Shown in pieces: positions 34,894 through 42,677 of a DNA stretch of 42,709 nucleotides. Origin of the DNA: Thermoguttaceae bacterium. Its GTDB lineage: Bacteria; Planctomycetota; Planctomycetia; Pirellulales; Thermoguttaceae. The position numbers and the translations under genes were made by a program. A model generated the notes under the pieces. The model did not search any database. It was not told the DNA's origin and saw only the letters and a list, made by a program, of their open reading frames with translations. Each line of letters starts with the position of its first letter. Position 1 is the stretch's first letter. The stretch spans positions 1 to 42,709 of the forward strand of contig JANXAQ010000073.1 of the NCBI GenBank assembly GCA_025062105.1. The letters are read 5' to 3'.

Positions 34894-34928
34894 AGCAGGT
34901 TCCCCTCGCAGCTAGCTGCAAAAGTTCC

Positions 34929-35207
34929 TTAGGCTTTCTTTTTCTTCTTCTTTTTCTTCTTTTTAGTCAGTAGGGCACGGGCCTCAGGACCTCCCTGAGC
35001 CAAAGCCCGTTGCCGCTCCCGCTCGGTAAGAATCGTCTTGATCTGTGCGATGAGCCGACGATGCCGCCTCAATTCGCTGGGAGCGTCCAGCCGTTCGGTG
35101 GCCGCCTGAATCCGAAGTCGAAATAGACTCTCTCTTGTCTCCTTGAGCGTTAGTAGCAATTGCTCATCGCTCATTTCTCGCAGTTCGGAAGCCTTTGTCC
35201 TAGGCAT
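34929..35207 (-). CDS. rpmC: 50S ribosomal protein L29 (uL29) with poly-Lys tail
   Basis: This 92-residue protein has the L29 helical hairpin: ELREMSDEQLLLTLKETRES, LFRLRIQAATERLDAPSELR, HRRLIAQIKTILTERERQ. A ~25-residue extension ends in a run of about twelve Lys and a final Ala. The ordinary L29 is 60-70 residues. The run may contact rRNA at the tunnel exit but would also be a slow-translating stretch. It is the first gene after a ~1 kb spacer that follows rplP. Confidence 0.94.
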   Translation of the reverse strand: MPRTKASELREMSDEQLLLTLKETRESLFRLRIQAATERLDAPSELRRHRRLIAQIKTILTERERQRALAQGGPEARALLTKKKKKKKKKKA

Positions 35208-35320
35208 GGTCTGTTCTCACCGGAAAACCGCCTGTACCAGTTCGGCCAAATGGAAAAACTACTCTTCACATCCCTACGAAAGCAAGAATCCTGTCAATCA
35301 AAACACCGGCGAAAAAATCG

Positions 35321-35598
35321 GGTAACATTTCAGCCGAAGGGTGGGAACTTTATTTTTCCCCGCTCCCCTGGCGCCAAAGGGGATAGGATAAGCACCCCCA
35401 CTTGGCGGAGGCATTTCGATCAGAAAGCACCGGATAATCCCAGGATTTTAACCTGGTCTGCCTTCCGTCTTTGTCTTCGGCCTGGAAGCCACCTCCACGG
35501 CCTTGTCATTCGGCCTTGTCATTCAGCCAACCGGATCCCACCCCAGATCCAGGGCGGATTTCTTTACTCGGCTGAAATGTTTTGTAAAGTAACCTCTG
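35321..35598. repeat. Unnamed palindrome-ended element
   Basis: The ends GGGTAACATTTCAGCCGA and TCGGCTGAAATGTTTTGTAAAGTAACC are inverted copies of each other with a 6-8 base bulge. The ~230 bp interior includes a direct duplication of GGCCTTGTCATTC. One half-like segment is seen near 31503; I do not see a second full copy in the window. Confidence 0.5.
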
Positions 35599-35754
35599 CA
35601 TAAACGATTTATGGCTAAGCCTCCCCTCTAATACAACATATAGGAGGCTGACATTGCCAACACCCTATATATAGTATGTGTTCAGCTCCAATAACCGAAC
35701 GGATTCAAAATCAAAGGTTCACAAAGCATATGTTGAGGATTTTGCAGAGATTCC
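35589..35754 (-). repeat. Family D element
   Basis: It starts AACCTCTGCATAAACG and ends TTTTGCAGAGATTCC. The interior CCCTATATATAGTATGTG, CGAACGGATTCAAAATC and AAAGGTTCACAAAG is family D in reverse orientation. Confidence 0.6.
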
Positions 35755-35914
35755 TTATTTATATTTGGTTCCCTACGTCTCTGACCCAATATATTGGGTG
35801 GCTAACCCTGCTAGCTGCCTACATATGGTAGGTGGTTGGATAGGTGCAGCTCCAGCCTACCGACTCAAAAAATCCTAAAGTTCACTATATGTTCATGATT
35901 ACACAGAGGTTCCC
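35755..35914 (-). repeat. Family D element, tandem with the previous one
   Basis: TCTGACCCAATATATTGGG, GCCTACATATGGTAGGTGG, CAGCCTACCGACTCAAAA and a final CACAGAGGTTCCCC match family D. It starts directly at the end of the previous D copy, so they may share an end. Confidence 0.6.
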
Positions 35915-35942
35915 CCTCTTGATTTTCATTTTGTTCGAGGCT

Positions 35943-36053
35943 GGCTCTGATGAAAGGTTGGCCCCAGTCTGAGGAGGCTTTTCCCCTACTGGTCGGTTTT
36001 GCTTCCGTTTTGGTGGGTTTAGGCCTCCGACCGGAAACGGTTTCAACAGAGCC
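35943..36053 (+). mobile_element. Family C MITE-like element, copy 3
   Basis: The 111 bp element has ends GGCTCTGATGAAAGG and GGTTTCAACAGAGCC. The flanks TTCGAGGCT and TTCGCGGTT agree at seven of nine bases and may be a worn target duplication. Confidence 0.75.
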
Positions 36054-36151
36054 TTCGCGGTTCTAAAATCACTTCCTATTCCATCGGTTTAAGTATTCCA
36101 ACTGAGAGTATTCCGGGTATTCCGGAAGGGAGCCACCGACGGGATTTCAAC

Positions 36152-36193
36152 AGGAGTTTTATTGGTAGCCCCGCTAGGAGTTTTATTGGTAGC
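36152..36193. repeat. Short tandem duplication past the rplP stop
   Basis: AGGAGTTTTATTGGTAGC occurs at 36152-36169 and again at 36176-36193, a 24-base period, within 60 bases downstream of the rplP stop (36210). It resembles the repeat seen after rplF. Confidence 0.8.
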
Positions 36194-36209
36194 GCTGCTT
36201 TTTAACCAG

Positions 36210-36626
36210 TTAGAGGGTGCGTCTGCGGAGGAAGCGGACGCGAATGGGCATTTTATGGGCGACTCGGGCAAGACAAAGCCGAGCTGCTTCTTCGCTGATT
36301 CCACCGACCTCATACAATACCGTACCTGGTTTGACCACAGCGGCCCAATATTCCGGTTCGCCTTTCCCTTTGCCCATCCGGGTCTCCAGCGGGATGGCGG
36401 TGATAGGCTTGTGGGGAAAGACACGCACATACAGGCGACCTTCGTGTCGCAGGTATTGTTGGGCGGCGATTCGGCCTGCCTCGATCACCTGCGCACTAAG
36501 CCATCCGCCCTGCATGGCTTGCAAACCGTACTCCCCGAAAACCACACGGTTGCCTCGGGTCGCTTTACCTCTTATACGTCCTCTTTGGCTTTTTCGATAT
36601 TTGACCCGTCTGGGCATCTGCGCCAT
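36210..36626 (-). CDS. rplP: 50S ribosomal protein L16 (uL16)
   Basis: This 138-residue protein has the uL16 pattern PRRVKYRKSQRGRIRGKATR, VFGEYGLQAMQGGWLSAQVI, IPLETRMGKGKGEPEYWAA and the C-terminal EEAARLCLARVAHKMPIRVRF. I choose ATG 36626 because GAGGAG lies 7 bases before it; ATG 36617 (MPRRVK) is also possible. The frame is open to 36674. Either way the start lies inside the 3' end of rpsC, giving an out-of-frame overlap of 62 (or 53) bases. Confidence 0.95.
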   Translation of the reverse strand: MAQMPRRVKYRKSQRGRIRGKATRGNRVVFGEYGLQAMQGGWLSAQVIEAGRIAAQQYLRHEGRLYVRVFPHKPITAIPLETRMGKGKGEPEYWAAVVKPGTVLYEVGGISEEAARLCLARVAHKMPIRVRFLRRRTL

Positions 36627-37305
36627 CGGTGGTCTCCTCGTACATACCTTGGTTGATCCACACTTGTACGCCAATTACCCCCTGAGGGATTTTAGCAATG
36701 GCAAAGCCATAGTCGATCTTAGCTCGCAGGGTTGATAGCGGAAGCGATCCCATGATAGCCTTTTCGCGTCGGGACATTTCTGCTCCGCCCAGCCTACCGG
36801 AAAGTTGCACTTTGATCCCTTTGGCCCCGGCCTCCATGGCCATATCCATGGCCCGTTTCATCGCCCGTCGAAAACTGGCACGTCTGCTGAGTTGTTCGGC
36901 AATATCTTCGGCCACCAATTGGGCCACCACTTCCGGCTTGGTAATTTCCTTAATATCGATGTTGATTCGTCGGCCCGTGAGTGTTTGCAATTCATTCTGC
37001 AATTCTTCCACGCGTTCACCCTTCCGGCCAATCAACACCCCAGGACGCGCCGTATGCAAAATCACCTTCACCTCATCTCGGGTACGTTCGATCTCTATTT
37101 TGGCGATAGCCGAATAGATGGGTTTGTCGTCCCGTCGGCCCTTTGGGTCTCGGTCCTCTTTGGGCCGCCAGTTTTTAATGTATTGACGGATTTTGTAATC
37201 CTCCACTAATAGGTCTGCAAATTCCTTTTTGGAGGCATACCACCGGCTCCGCCAACCCTCCATGATCCCGGTCCGGAAGGCAATCGGATTGACCTTCTGT
37301 CCCAT
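36565..37305 (-). CDS. rpsC: 30S ribosomal protein S3 (uS3)
   Basis: This 246-residue protein has the start MGQKVNPIAFRTGI, the KH domain with GVLIGRKGERVEEL (GRKG loop) and the C-terminal domain ending around GAKGIKVQLSGRLGGAEMSR and GVIGVQVWINQG. A ~24-residue tail (EETTDGADAQTGQISKKPKR...) reads across the start of rplP in another frame. The gene starts about 990 bases after rplV, instead of the usual few bases. Confidence 0.96.
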   Translation of the reverse strand: MGQKVNPIAFRTGIMEGWRSRWYASKKEFADLLVEDYKIRQYIKNWRPKEDRDPKGRRDDKPIYSAIAKIEIERTRDEVKVILHTARPGVLIGRKGERVEELQNELQTLTGRRINIDIKEITKPEVVAQLVAEDIAEQLSRRASFRRAMKRAMDMAMEAGAKGIKVQLSGRLGGAEMSRREKAIMGSLPLSTLRAKIDYGFAIAKIPQGVIGVQVWINQGMYEETTDGADAQTGQISKKPKRTYKR

Positions 37306-37548
37306 AGGATTCTGCTTTCCTATAGAGCCTAAATCCTAACCGCCTAAACAACTCAGAAACAGCCAAAATTGCTCCTCATCGTACATTTCTGCCGATTCGA
37401 GCCCCACCACTGCCGCCCAAACCCACAACAAACCCAAGGGGGTGATCCGAGCCTGCCGTCGGAAAGGGGAAAAACCCCAGCTGAGCCAGTCCTCGTTCAC
37501 TTATGTTAAACCCTCTCCGACAGCCGGACGGAAATTAAGAACTTCTAA

Positions 37549-37658
37549 GGCTCTGTTGAAAGGTTGCCCGCAGTCTGGGAGTTTTTGCCCATACTAGTCG
37601 GTTTTGGTTCAGTTTTGGTGGGTTTAGGCCTCCGACCGGAAACGGTTTCAACAGAGCC
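37549..37658 (+). mobile_element. Family C MITE-like element, copy 4, with near target duplication
   Basis: The 110 bp element has perfect 13 bp ends GGCTCTGTTGAAA and TTTCAACAGAGCC. The flanks AACTTCTAA (37540-37548) and AGCTTCTAA (37659-37667) agree at eight of nine bases. Confidence 0.85.
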
Positions 37659-37723
37659 AGCTTCTAACAAAATGAGTTTGCTTCTCCCTCTATGAGCGGC
37701 AAGCTGACCTCGACGATCTCTCC

Positions 37724-37880
37724 GAGGTTGTCTGAAAAGAAGGTAGCCAATCGTCCTTTTTCCAACGGCCAGTGAAGGCTCTGGGGAGCCAAGGTCCCCT
37801 AAATCATGGGATGTAGCTCCTCCTGGTGGTGGAAACAACTTGACAGCTGAATGAGTCAAACTCTCTTTTCAGACAACCTC
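37724..37880 (+). mobile_element. Family H MITE-like element, copy 2
   Basis: The 157 bp element has ends GAGGTTGTCTGAAAAG and CTTTTCAGACAACCTC, a perfect 16 bp inverted repeat. The other copy is at 10592-10745 and has a C/T difference in the terminal repeat. Confidence 0.8.
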
Positions 37881-37892
37881 TCAGGAGTTTCG

Positions 37893-38091
37893 AGAACCTC
37901 TGTATAATCCTGAATATATGGATGAACTACATCCAATTTTGGTTCGGTAAGGTTTATATGCATCCCTCCAAACATCTACACGATGTAGGCTGCTAGCAGT
38001 GCTAGCAACCCAATATACTGGGGCCCACGCAGCGGGAGCCCAATGGGAAAAAATATCTCTTTTCCGTTATGCAAGGGTTCCTTTTATTTGG
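37893..38091 (+). repeat. Family D element (diverged)
   Basis: It begins GAACCTCTGTATAATCCTG and ends GTTATGCAAGGGTTCC. GCTGCTAGCAGTGCTAGC and AAAAAATATCTCTTTTCC are family D features. Confidence 0.6.
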
Positions 38092-38100
38092 TTAAGTTGG

Positions 38101-38257
38101 TTAAGCTCGACTTTTGCCATTTTTGGCGTTCCCCCGAAAGGAGGAAACTCTAACTCCCTGTAACTATTGGAGTTAGGAAATTGGGCCAACAAAAGGAAGT
38201 TTCATCATAACTGCTGATGACAAAACCAGTTAGGAAAAATGGCAAAGGTCGAGTTAA
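38101..38257 (+). mobile_element. Family A MITE-like element, well preserved
   Basis: The ends TTAAGCTCGACTTTTGCC and GGCAAAGGTCGAGTTAA are inverted repeats. The interior contains TCTAACTCCCTGTAAC, TTGGAGTTAGGAAATTGG and AAAACCAGTTAGGAAAAATG, as in the copy at 25693-25852. As RNA it would fold into a long hairpin. Confidence 0.75.
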
Positions 38258-38295
38258 GAGCTTCTAACTTTTTTCCTTCGGCTGAAATATTCTTC

Positions 38296-38625
38296 CTAAT
38301 AGTCTAACACCACATGGATGTGGGAAAAACGTCGTTTGATGATCGTAGCCAGCCCCCGAAACAGCGGCCGATACCGCTTCATCCTCGGCCCTTCATCCAC
38401 TCGGACTTCCACGATCCGCAGTGCGCGGATGTTCGGTGCCCGGAGATCTTCGGCGTTAGCCAAGGCACTTTTGAGCACCTTCTCCAACATGCGGGCCCCC
38501 CGATGCGGCTGCATGCTCAAAATATCCAAGGCATCGTCGGCGTACGCTCCACGAATCAGGTCCGCCACCCGACGCACTTTACGAGGACTGATCCTAGCAT
38601 ACCGATAAATAGCTCGGTAAGGCAT
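38296..38625 (-). CDS. rplV: 50S ribosomal protein L22 (uL22)
   Basis: This 109-residue protein has the conserved ISPRKVRRVADLIRG start region, the ALANAEDL helix and the extended loop tip at RVDEGPRMKRYRPLFRGLAT that lines the exit tunnel. The length is normal. ATG 38625 lies 2 bases after the rpsS stop. After it comes a 990-base spacer before rpsC, whereas in most bacteria rpsC follows directly. Confidence 0.96.
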   Translation of the reverse strand: MPYRAIYRYARISPRKVRRVADLIRGAYADDALDILSMQPHRGARMLEKVLKSALANAEDLRAPNIRALRIVEVRVDEGPRMKRYRPLFRGLATIIKRRFSHIHVVLDY

Positions 38626-38627
38626 GA

Positions 38628-38897
38628 TTATTTCTTCCCTTTACTACCATGACCACGGAAGGTCCGTGTTGGGGCAAACTCTCCCAATCGGTGGCCCACC
38701 ATCTCCTCGGTCACAAACACCTTGATATGTTGCCGACCGTTGTGCACTAAAAATGTATGGCCCACAAACTCCGGAATGATGGTGCAGGCCCTTGCCCATG
38801 TCTTAATCGGTTCCTTGATCCCTAATTGGTTCTGCTTTTCCACCTTCCGGAAAAGCTTCAAATCCACATAGGGACCTTTCTTTTTCGACCGGCTCAT
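38628..38897 (-). CDS. rpsS: 30S ribosomal protein S19 (uS19)
   Basis: This 89-residue protein has the uS19 pattern [78 protein letters not shown]. The length is standard. AAAGGTG lies before the ATG at 38897. It is followed within 2 bases by rplV, forming a two-gene block bounded by spacers of 870 and 990 bases. Confidence 0.97.
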   Translation of the reverse strand: MSRSKKKGPYVDLKLFRKVEKQNQLGIKEPIKTWARACTIIPEFVGHTFLVHNGRQHIKVFVTEEMVGHRLGEFAPTRTFRGHGSKGKK

Positions 38898-38985
38898 AGG
38901 ACACCTTTAATCCCCGCTAAAAGGCCGCTCCTGTTATCTAAACAATAACCCGGTTGCTAGCTCCCATTTCCACCGTACAAAACTG

Positions 38986-39154
38986 CTAAGCTCAACTTTT
39001 GCCGTTTCCCTGAGTTGATTTATTTTCAGCTATTGCGTCAAACACTCCTTTTGTGCACCTGTTGTGCACCTAATTTCCTACCCCTTAGAGTTCCTAGTAC
39101 TTAGCACTTTCCCTCCTTTCACCAAGAGGCCAGACACGGCAAAGGTCCCGCTAA
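38986..39154 (-). repeat. Family A element
   Basis: The left end is CTAAGCTCAACTTTTGCCG and the right end CACGGCAAAGGTCCCGCTAA. The interior has TAATTTCCTACCCCTTAG and a short GTGCACCTGTTGTGCACC duplication. Confidence 0.6.
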
Positions 39155-39187
39155 AAACTTCTCCCATATCAACACGAAAATCTAAAC

Positions 39188-39369
39188 GGTGCCTCTATAT
39201 AATTTTGTGAACTATATGATTTGATTTTTGTTTTGGTAGGCTTTCGCTACCCCCTCCAAACACCGACTACATGTAGGGGCCTACCACTGCCAGTCCCCCC
39301 ATATATTGGTAAGAGATGAGGTGAACCAAAATAGTATCAAAACATATCCCTCAATTATGCAAAGGTTCC
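39188..39369 (+). repeat. Family D element (diverged)
   Basis: The left end GGTGCCTCTATATAATTTTG and the right end AATTATGCAAAGGTTCC are family D termini. AAAATAGTATCAAAACATATC is the worn central motif. Confidence 0.55.
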
Positions 39370-39767
39370 TCAATGGTTCTGGACTCTACTTCTCCCTTTG
39401 GCGAAAGAGAGGAAAACTTATTTTGTTAAAAACTTCTATTGGCCTTCTCTGCATGCAAACAGGAATCCTGTAACAATAACCTCTCCACTGCTGAATTGCC
39501 GCCTGTGCGGCAATGACACGTTGGGTGGGCTTCCTATAGGGTTTAGGCATCTATTCAAAAGGTGAACATGCTACCACATAATTGGAGAAACGGAGAAATT
39601 TTCTGGGTCTCTTGGTTTACCCAGATTCCTTTTCCTAAATGGTCCGGTTTCTCAAAATTTTTGGGTTCTTAAGAACTCCTTCCTCTCCTCAGAATTGTGG
39701 GTAGGCTTGGGAGTTTCTTTTGGAGTTTCTGTGGCTTATAAGGTAAAGGTATATGTGCTCTGGGGCA

Positions 39768-40625
39768 CTATTTTAATTTCAGTTGACCGTACCGTACGGA
39801 GCGCCGTCGGCGGATAATGGCTTTGTTGGAGGGCTTTCGGCGTTTGCGGGTCGAGCCGCCCTTGGCCGGTACACCGGTGGGGCTTACAGGATGGTTACCA
39901 CCTTTACTTCGGCCTTCGCCGCCGCCATGCGGGTGGTCAATTGGGTTCATGGCGGTACCTCGCACATAGGGTCGCCACCCCAACCAACGGTTTCGGCCCG
40001 CTTTGCCGATCTGGATGTTCATATGGTCGGCATTACCGACCTTGCCGATGGTAGCCCGGCAATTGATGTGCACCCGTCGAATCTCGCCGCTGGGCAAGTT
40101 AATTTGTGCCCAGGTGGCTTCCTTAGCGGCTAAAATGGCGTACGTGCCAGCTGCCCGACACAATACGCCGCCGGCACCGGGCTGCAATTCGATATTATGG
40201 ATCTCCAAGCCCAATGGAATTTTCGCCAGCGGCAAGCAATTGCCCACCATCGGTGGGGCATCCGGTCCGCTCATTACCTGCATCCCCTCTTTGAGCCCCT
40301 CCGGCGCCAAAATATAGCGTTTCTCTCCGTCCAGGTATTTTAACAGGGCAATCCGGGCGCTGCGGTTCGGATCATACTGGATCGAATCGACAATAGCCGG
40401 AATGCCATCTTTATTGCGTCGAAAGTCGATGATCCGAATCATGCGTTTATGGCCGCCGCCCCGATGCCGGGCTGTGATGATCCCTTGATTATTGCGTCCG
40501 CCCGTTTTGTGTTTAGGGATCAGGAGCGATTTTTCCGGCTTCGCTCCCGGCGTTAGCTCGGCAAAATCGCTCACACTGGCGCCACGTCGGCCCGGCGATG
40601 TCGGTTTATATACTCGAATACCCAC
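39768..40625 (-). CDS. rplB: 50S ribosomal protein L2 (uL2)
   Basis: This 285-residue protein has the uL2 landmarks: [48 protein letters not shown]-like [19 protein letters not shown] and the C-terminal [17 protein letters not shown] with the conserved His near the peptidyl-transferase centre. I choose GTG 40625, 8 bases after AGGAGG; the frame is open eight codons further to TTG 40649. It follows rplW by 48 bases and is followed by an 870-base spacer. Confidence 0.96.
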   Translation of the reverse strand: MGIRVYKPTSPGRRGASVSDFAELTPGAKPEKSLLIPKHKTGGRNNQGIITARHRGGGHKRMIRIIDFRRNKDGIPAIVDSIQYDPNRSARIALLKYLDGEKRYILAPEGLKEGMQVMSGPDAPPMVGNCLPLAKIPLGLEIHNIELQPGAGGVLCRAAGTYAILAAKEATWAQINLPSGEIRRVHINCRATIGKVGNADHMNIQIGKAGRNRWLGWRPYVRGTAMNPIDHPHGGGEGRSKGGNHPVSPTGVPAKGGSTRKRRKPSNKAIIRRRRSVRYGQLKLK

Positions 40626-40673
40626 GATTGATTCCTCCTGCTGCCTCAATGTCCTCAGGGCCGGCCCAACCGA

Positions 40674-40985
40674 CTAGAAGAAGCTAATCTTATCCTCTTC
40701 GTGCAAGGTAACTATGGCTTTTTTCCATGCTTTGGTATGGCTTCGGATGAAGCGATACCGGCGGGGTTTGCCACGCCGGTTCTGAGTCCGTACTTTCACC
40801 ACCCGCACATCGAACAGTTCTTCTACCGCCCGACGAATCTGCGTTTTATTAGCCAACGGATGCACCTCAAAGGCATACTGATTGTACCGCTCCGCCTTAT
40901 GGAGCCCCTTTTCAGTTACCAAAGGGCGCAAAATAATCTGATACGGTTCCAACTCCAAGCGTACGTCCGTTATGTCCCGACCCAT
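40674..40985 (-). CDS. rplW: 50S ribosomal protein L23 (uL23)
   Basis: This 103-residue protein has the uL23 pattern QIILRPLVTEKGLHKAERYN, YAFEVHPLANKTQIRRAVEE, LFDVRVVKVRTQNRRGKPRR. It docks SRP and trigger factor at the tunnel exit. AGGAGG lies 7 bases before the ATG at 40985. The gene is about 120 bases downstream of rplD, a normal distance. Confidence 0.95.
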   Translation of the reverse strand: MGRDITDVRLELEPYQIILRPLVTEKGLHKAERYNQYAFEVHPLANKTQIRRAVEELFDVRVVKVRTQNRRGKPRRYRFIRSHTKAWKKAIVTLHEEDKISFF

Positions 40986-41105
40986 TGACAGTCCTCCTCG
41001 GATCGCTCACCCCCACCCGGCGTCTATCTGCTCTATGCCAAGGTTGTCAACACTGTCCACCGTTCCTCCGCTCTCCGCTGGGCGATTTTGTTCCATCTTA
41101 TTTAT

Positions 41106-41972
41106 TTATCCTACCGGAACCGGTGCCTCCTCTGGAACGCACAGCTGTTGTTTATCTTGGACTACTTTCTGCCGGAAAGCGTCCAGCGCAGCCCGGGTCA
41201 TTAAAAGCCGACGAGGCCGCAATATCTCTAATGCATTCAACTGATCCACCGGCAAGACCGAAACCCCCGGCAGATTCCGGACGCTTCGATAAATATTCAC
41301 ATCATACTGGGGTACCACTACCAAAAGGGCATTCCGATAATATTTTAATCCGTCCAGGATAGGTACCCGGATTTCTTGGGCCGAAGGGGTCGGTTCCGGG
41401 CTGATCGTGGATTGCGTTTGGGCTTGAGCTTGTCGCTGAGCACGGCGGAGGGCAGCACGGCGACGGGCCTCCGCACGCCGACGTGCTAGCCGAGCTGTTA
41501 AACACACGAATTCCTCCGTCTTGTCAGCAATGGCCTTCAGTATTTGCGCTATTTCCGCCGTGCGAGGCCGGTCCATGCTGAGTTGATCTATCAGGGTAAC
41601 CTCTCGATCTAGAATCCGGGCGGCCAAGGCCATGCGAGTGGCTAAACGAAGCGCCTTTTTCGGTAGCCGATAGGACCAATCCATCGGACGCTTAGCAAAC
41701 GTATGGCCACCGCCCCGCCGAATATTGGTGCGTCGAGAACCGGCCCTTGCCCGACCAGTGCCTTTTTGCCGATACATCTTCCGAGTCGTACCGGCCACAT
41801 CCCCCCGCCCACGGGTCTGCACCGTCCCCTGCCGACGGTTGCGCTGATACATGACCACCGCATCATGGAGCAATTGCTTGCTAATCCGGGGCGCTAGATC
41901 CGCCGGGTCGATCTCATAAGTGCCGACCTGAGTCCCCGTACGATCGTAAATCGGTAAACTGATTACTGCCAT
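41106..41972 (-). CDS. rplD: 50S ribosomal protein L4 (uL4) with Arg/Ala/Gln insert
   Basis: This 288-residue protein has the uL4 core: AVISLPIYDRTGTQVGTYEI, RQGTVQTRGRGDVAGTTRKM, YRQKGTGRARAGSRRTNIRR, GGGHTFAKRPMDWSYRLPKK. The family is usually ~205 residues. The extra length is an insert of about 60 residues rich in Arg, Ala and Gln (ARLARRRAEARRRAALRR...), around residues 160-210, followed by the usual NALLVVVPQYDVNIYRSVRN end. I choose ATG 41972 because the family starts at AVISLP; the frame is open twelve codons further to 42008. rplC, which normally precedes it, is outside the window. Confidence 0.95.
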   Translation of the reverse strand: MAVISLPIYDRTGTQVGTYEIDPADLAPRISKQLLHDAVVMYQRNRRQGTVQTRGRGDVAGTTRKMYRQKGTGRARAGSRRTNIRRGGGHTFAKRPMDWSYRLPKKALRLATRMALAARILDREVTLIDQLSMDRPRTAEIAQILKAIADKTEEFVCLTARLARRRAEARRRAALRRAQRQAQAQTQSTISPEPTPSAQEIRVPILDGLKYYRNALLVVVPQYDVNIYRSVRNLPGVSVLPVDQLNALEILRPRRLLMTRAALDAFRQKVVQDKQQLCVPEEAPVPVG

Positions 41973-42308
41973 CGTTTTGCCTCCAAGGCCTCGCAGCGCC
42001 CCGATCAAACCAATCCATTAATCCTGTTGGATGAATACATTACCTGTTGATATAACCTGTTGATAATATAGTAGGACGACAGCCAGCCGCCAGCTTGCCC
42101 GGCTACCAGGGGTAAAAAACCGGTAACCCCTTCTCGTTCCCCTGTCCGTGCCAGCGTTGAGGCGGGCTGGCAAACATCCCCACTCCCTTCCGCTAAACTG
42201 TTCCCAAAAGGTTTCTTGTATGGCCCTTTCCCCTTCGGCCGACCCCCTTTCCCCAAATGGGCAAAGAGAGAAAAAAACACAACCCTTGTTCATTCGGCTG
42301 AAGGATCT

Positions 42309-42465
42309 TTTAACTCGACTTTTGCCATTTTCTCTAAGTCCTTTTGTTTCCAGCGGTTACGTCGAGACCTCCTTTTGATCACCCAATTTCCTAAGTCCAA
42401 TATATACAAGAACTTAGAGTTTTCCCCTTCCGGGAGAAGGCCTAAATGACAAAAGTCGAGTTTAA
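42309..42465 (-). repeat. Family A element
   Basis: The left end TTTAACTCGACTTTTGCC and the right end ATGACAAAAGTCGAGTTTAA pair as an inverted repeat. AATTTCCTAAGTCCAATATATAC is the shared core. Confidence 0.7.
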
Positions 42466-42488
42466 GCCTCTCACAAAAATTTTTTTAT

Positions 42489-42677
42489 GGAACCTCTGCA
42501 AAATCCTGAACACTCAGTGAACTTTGTGAACTTTTGATTCTTTAGCCGTTCCGTTGTCCTGCCAGGACATCTACTATCTGTTGGGTGCTAGCAATCCTAG
42601 CGCCCCTATATGTTGTGTTAGAGGGAGGCCAGCCAAAATGGTATAAAAATATCTCCTTTGAATTATGCAGAGGTTCC
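42489..42677 (+). mobile_element. Family D MITE-like element, well preserved
   Basis: The 189 bp element has ends GGAACCTCTGCAAAATCC and AATTATGCAGAGGTTCC. It is almost identical to 33404-33592, 9 kb away in the same cluster. The flanking AT-rich TTTAT on both sides may be a target duplication. Confidence 0.8.

Larger units (their letters stand above)
35208..36209. other. Spacer between rplP and rpmC in the ribosomal cluster
   Basis: This 1.0 kb spacer, where most bacteria have nearly overlapping genes, holds an element with ends GGGTAACATTTCAGCCGAAG and CGGCTGAAATGTTTTG (35321-35598), two family D elements (35589-35754 and 35755-35914), and a family C element (35943-36053). The part next to rplP contains a duplicated 18 bp sequence. 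Confidence 0.7.
37306..38295. other. Spacer between rplV and rpsC in the ribosomal cluster
   Basis: This 990-base spacer contains family C (37549-37658), family H (37724-37880), family D (37893-38091) and family A (38101-38257), lying close to one another. The first ~240 bases upstream of rpsC show no element and presumably hold its leader. Confidence 0.75.
38898..39767. other. Spacer between rplB and rpsS in the ribosomal cluster
   Basis: This 870-base spacer holds family A (about 38986-39154) and family D (about 39188-39369). Beyond these are ~390 bases of sequence in which I see only a perfect short hairpin (TTGCCGC-CTGT-GCGGCAA, near 39500). No gene is found. Confidence 0.65.

Noticed and set aside
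39490..39515. Perfect hairpin TTGCCGC-CTGT-GCGGCAA as a terminator
   Set aside because: No T-run follows on either strand, so a Rho-independent terminator is not supported.
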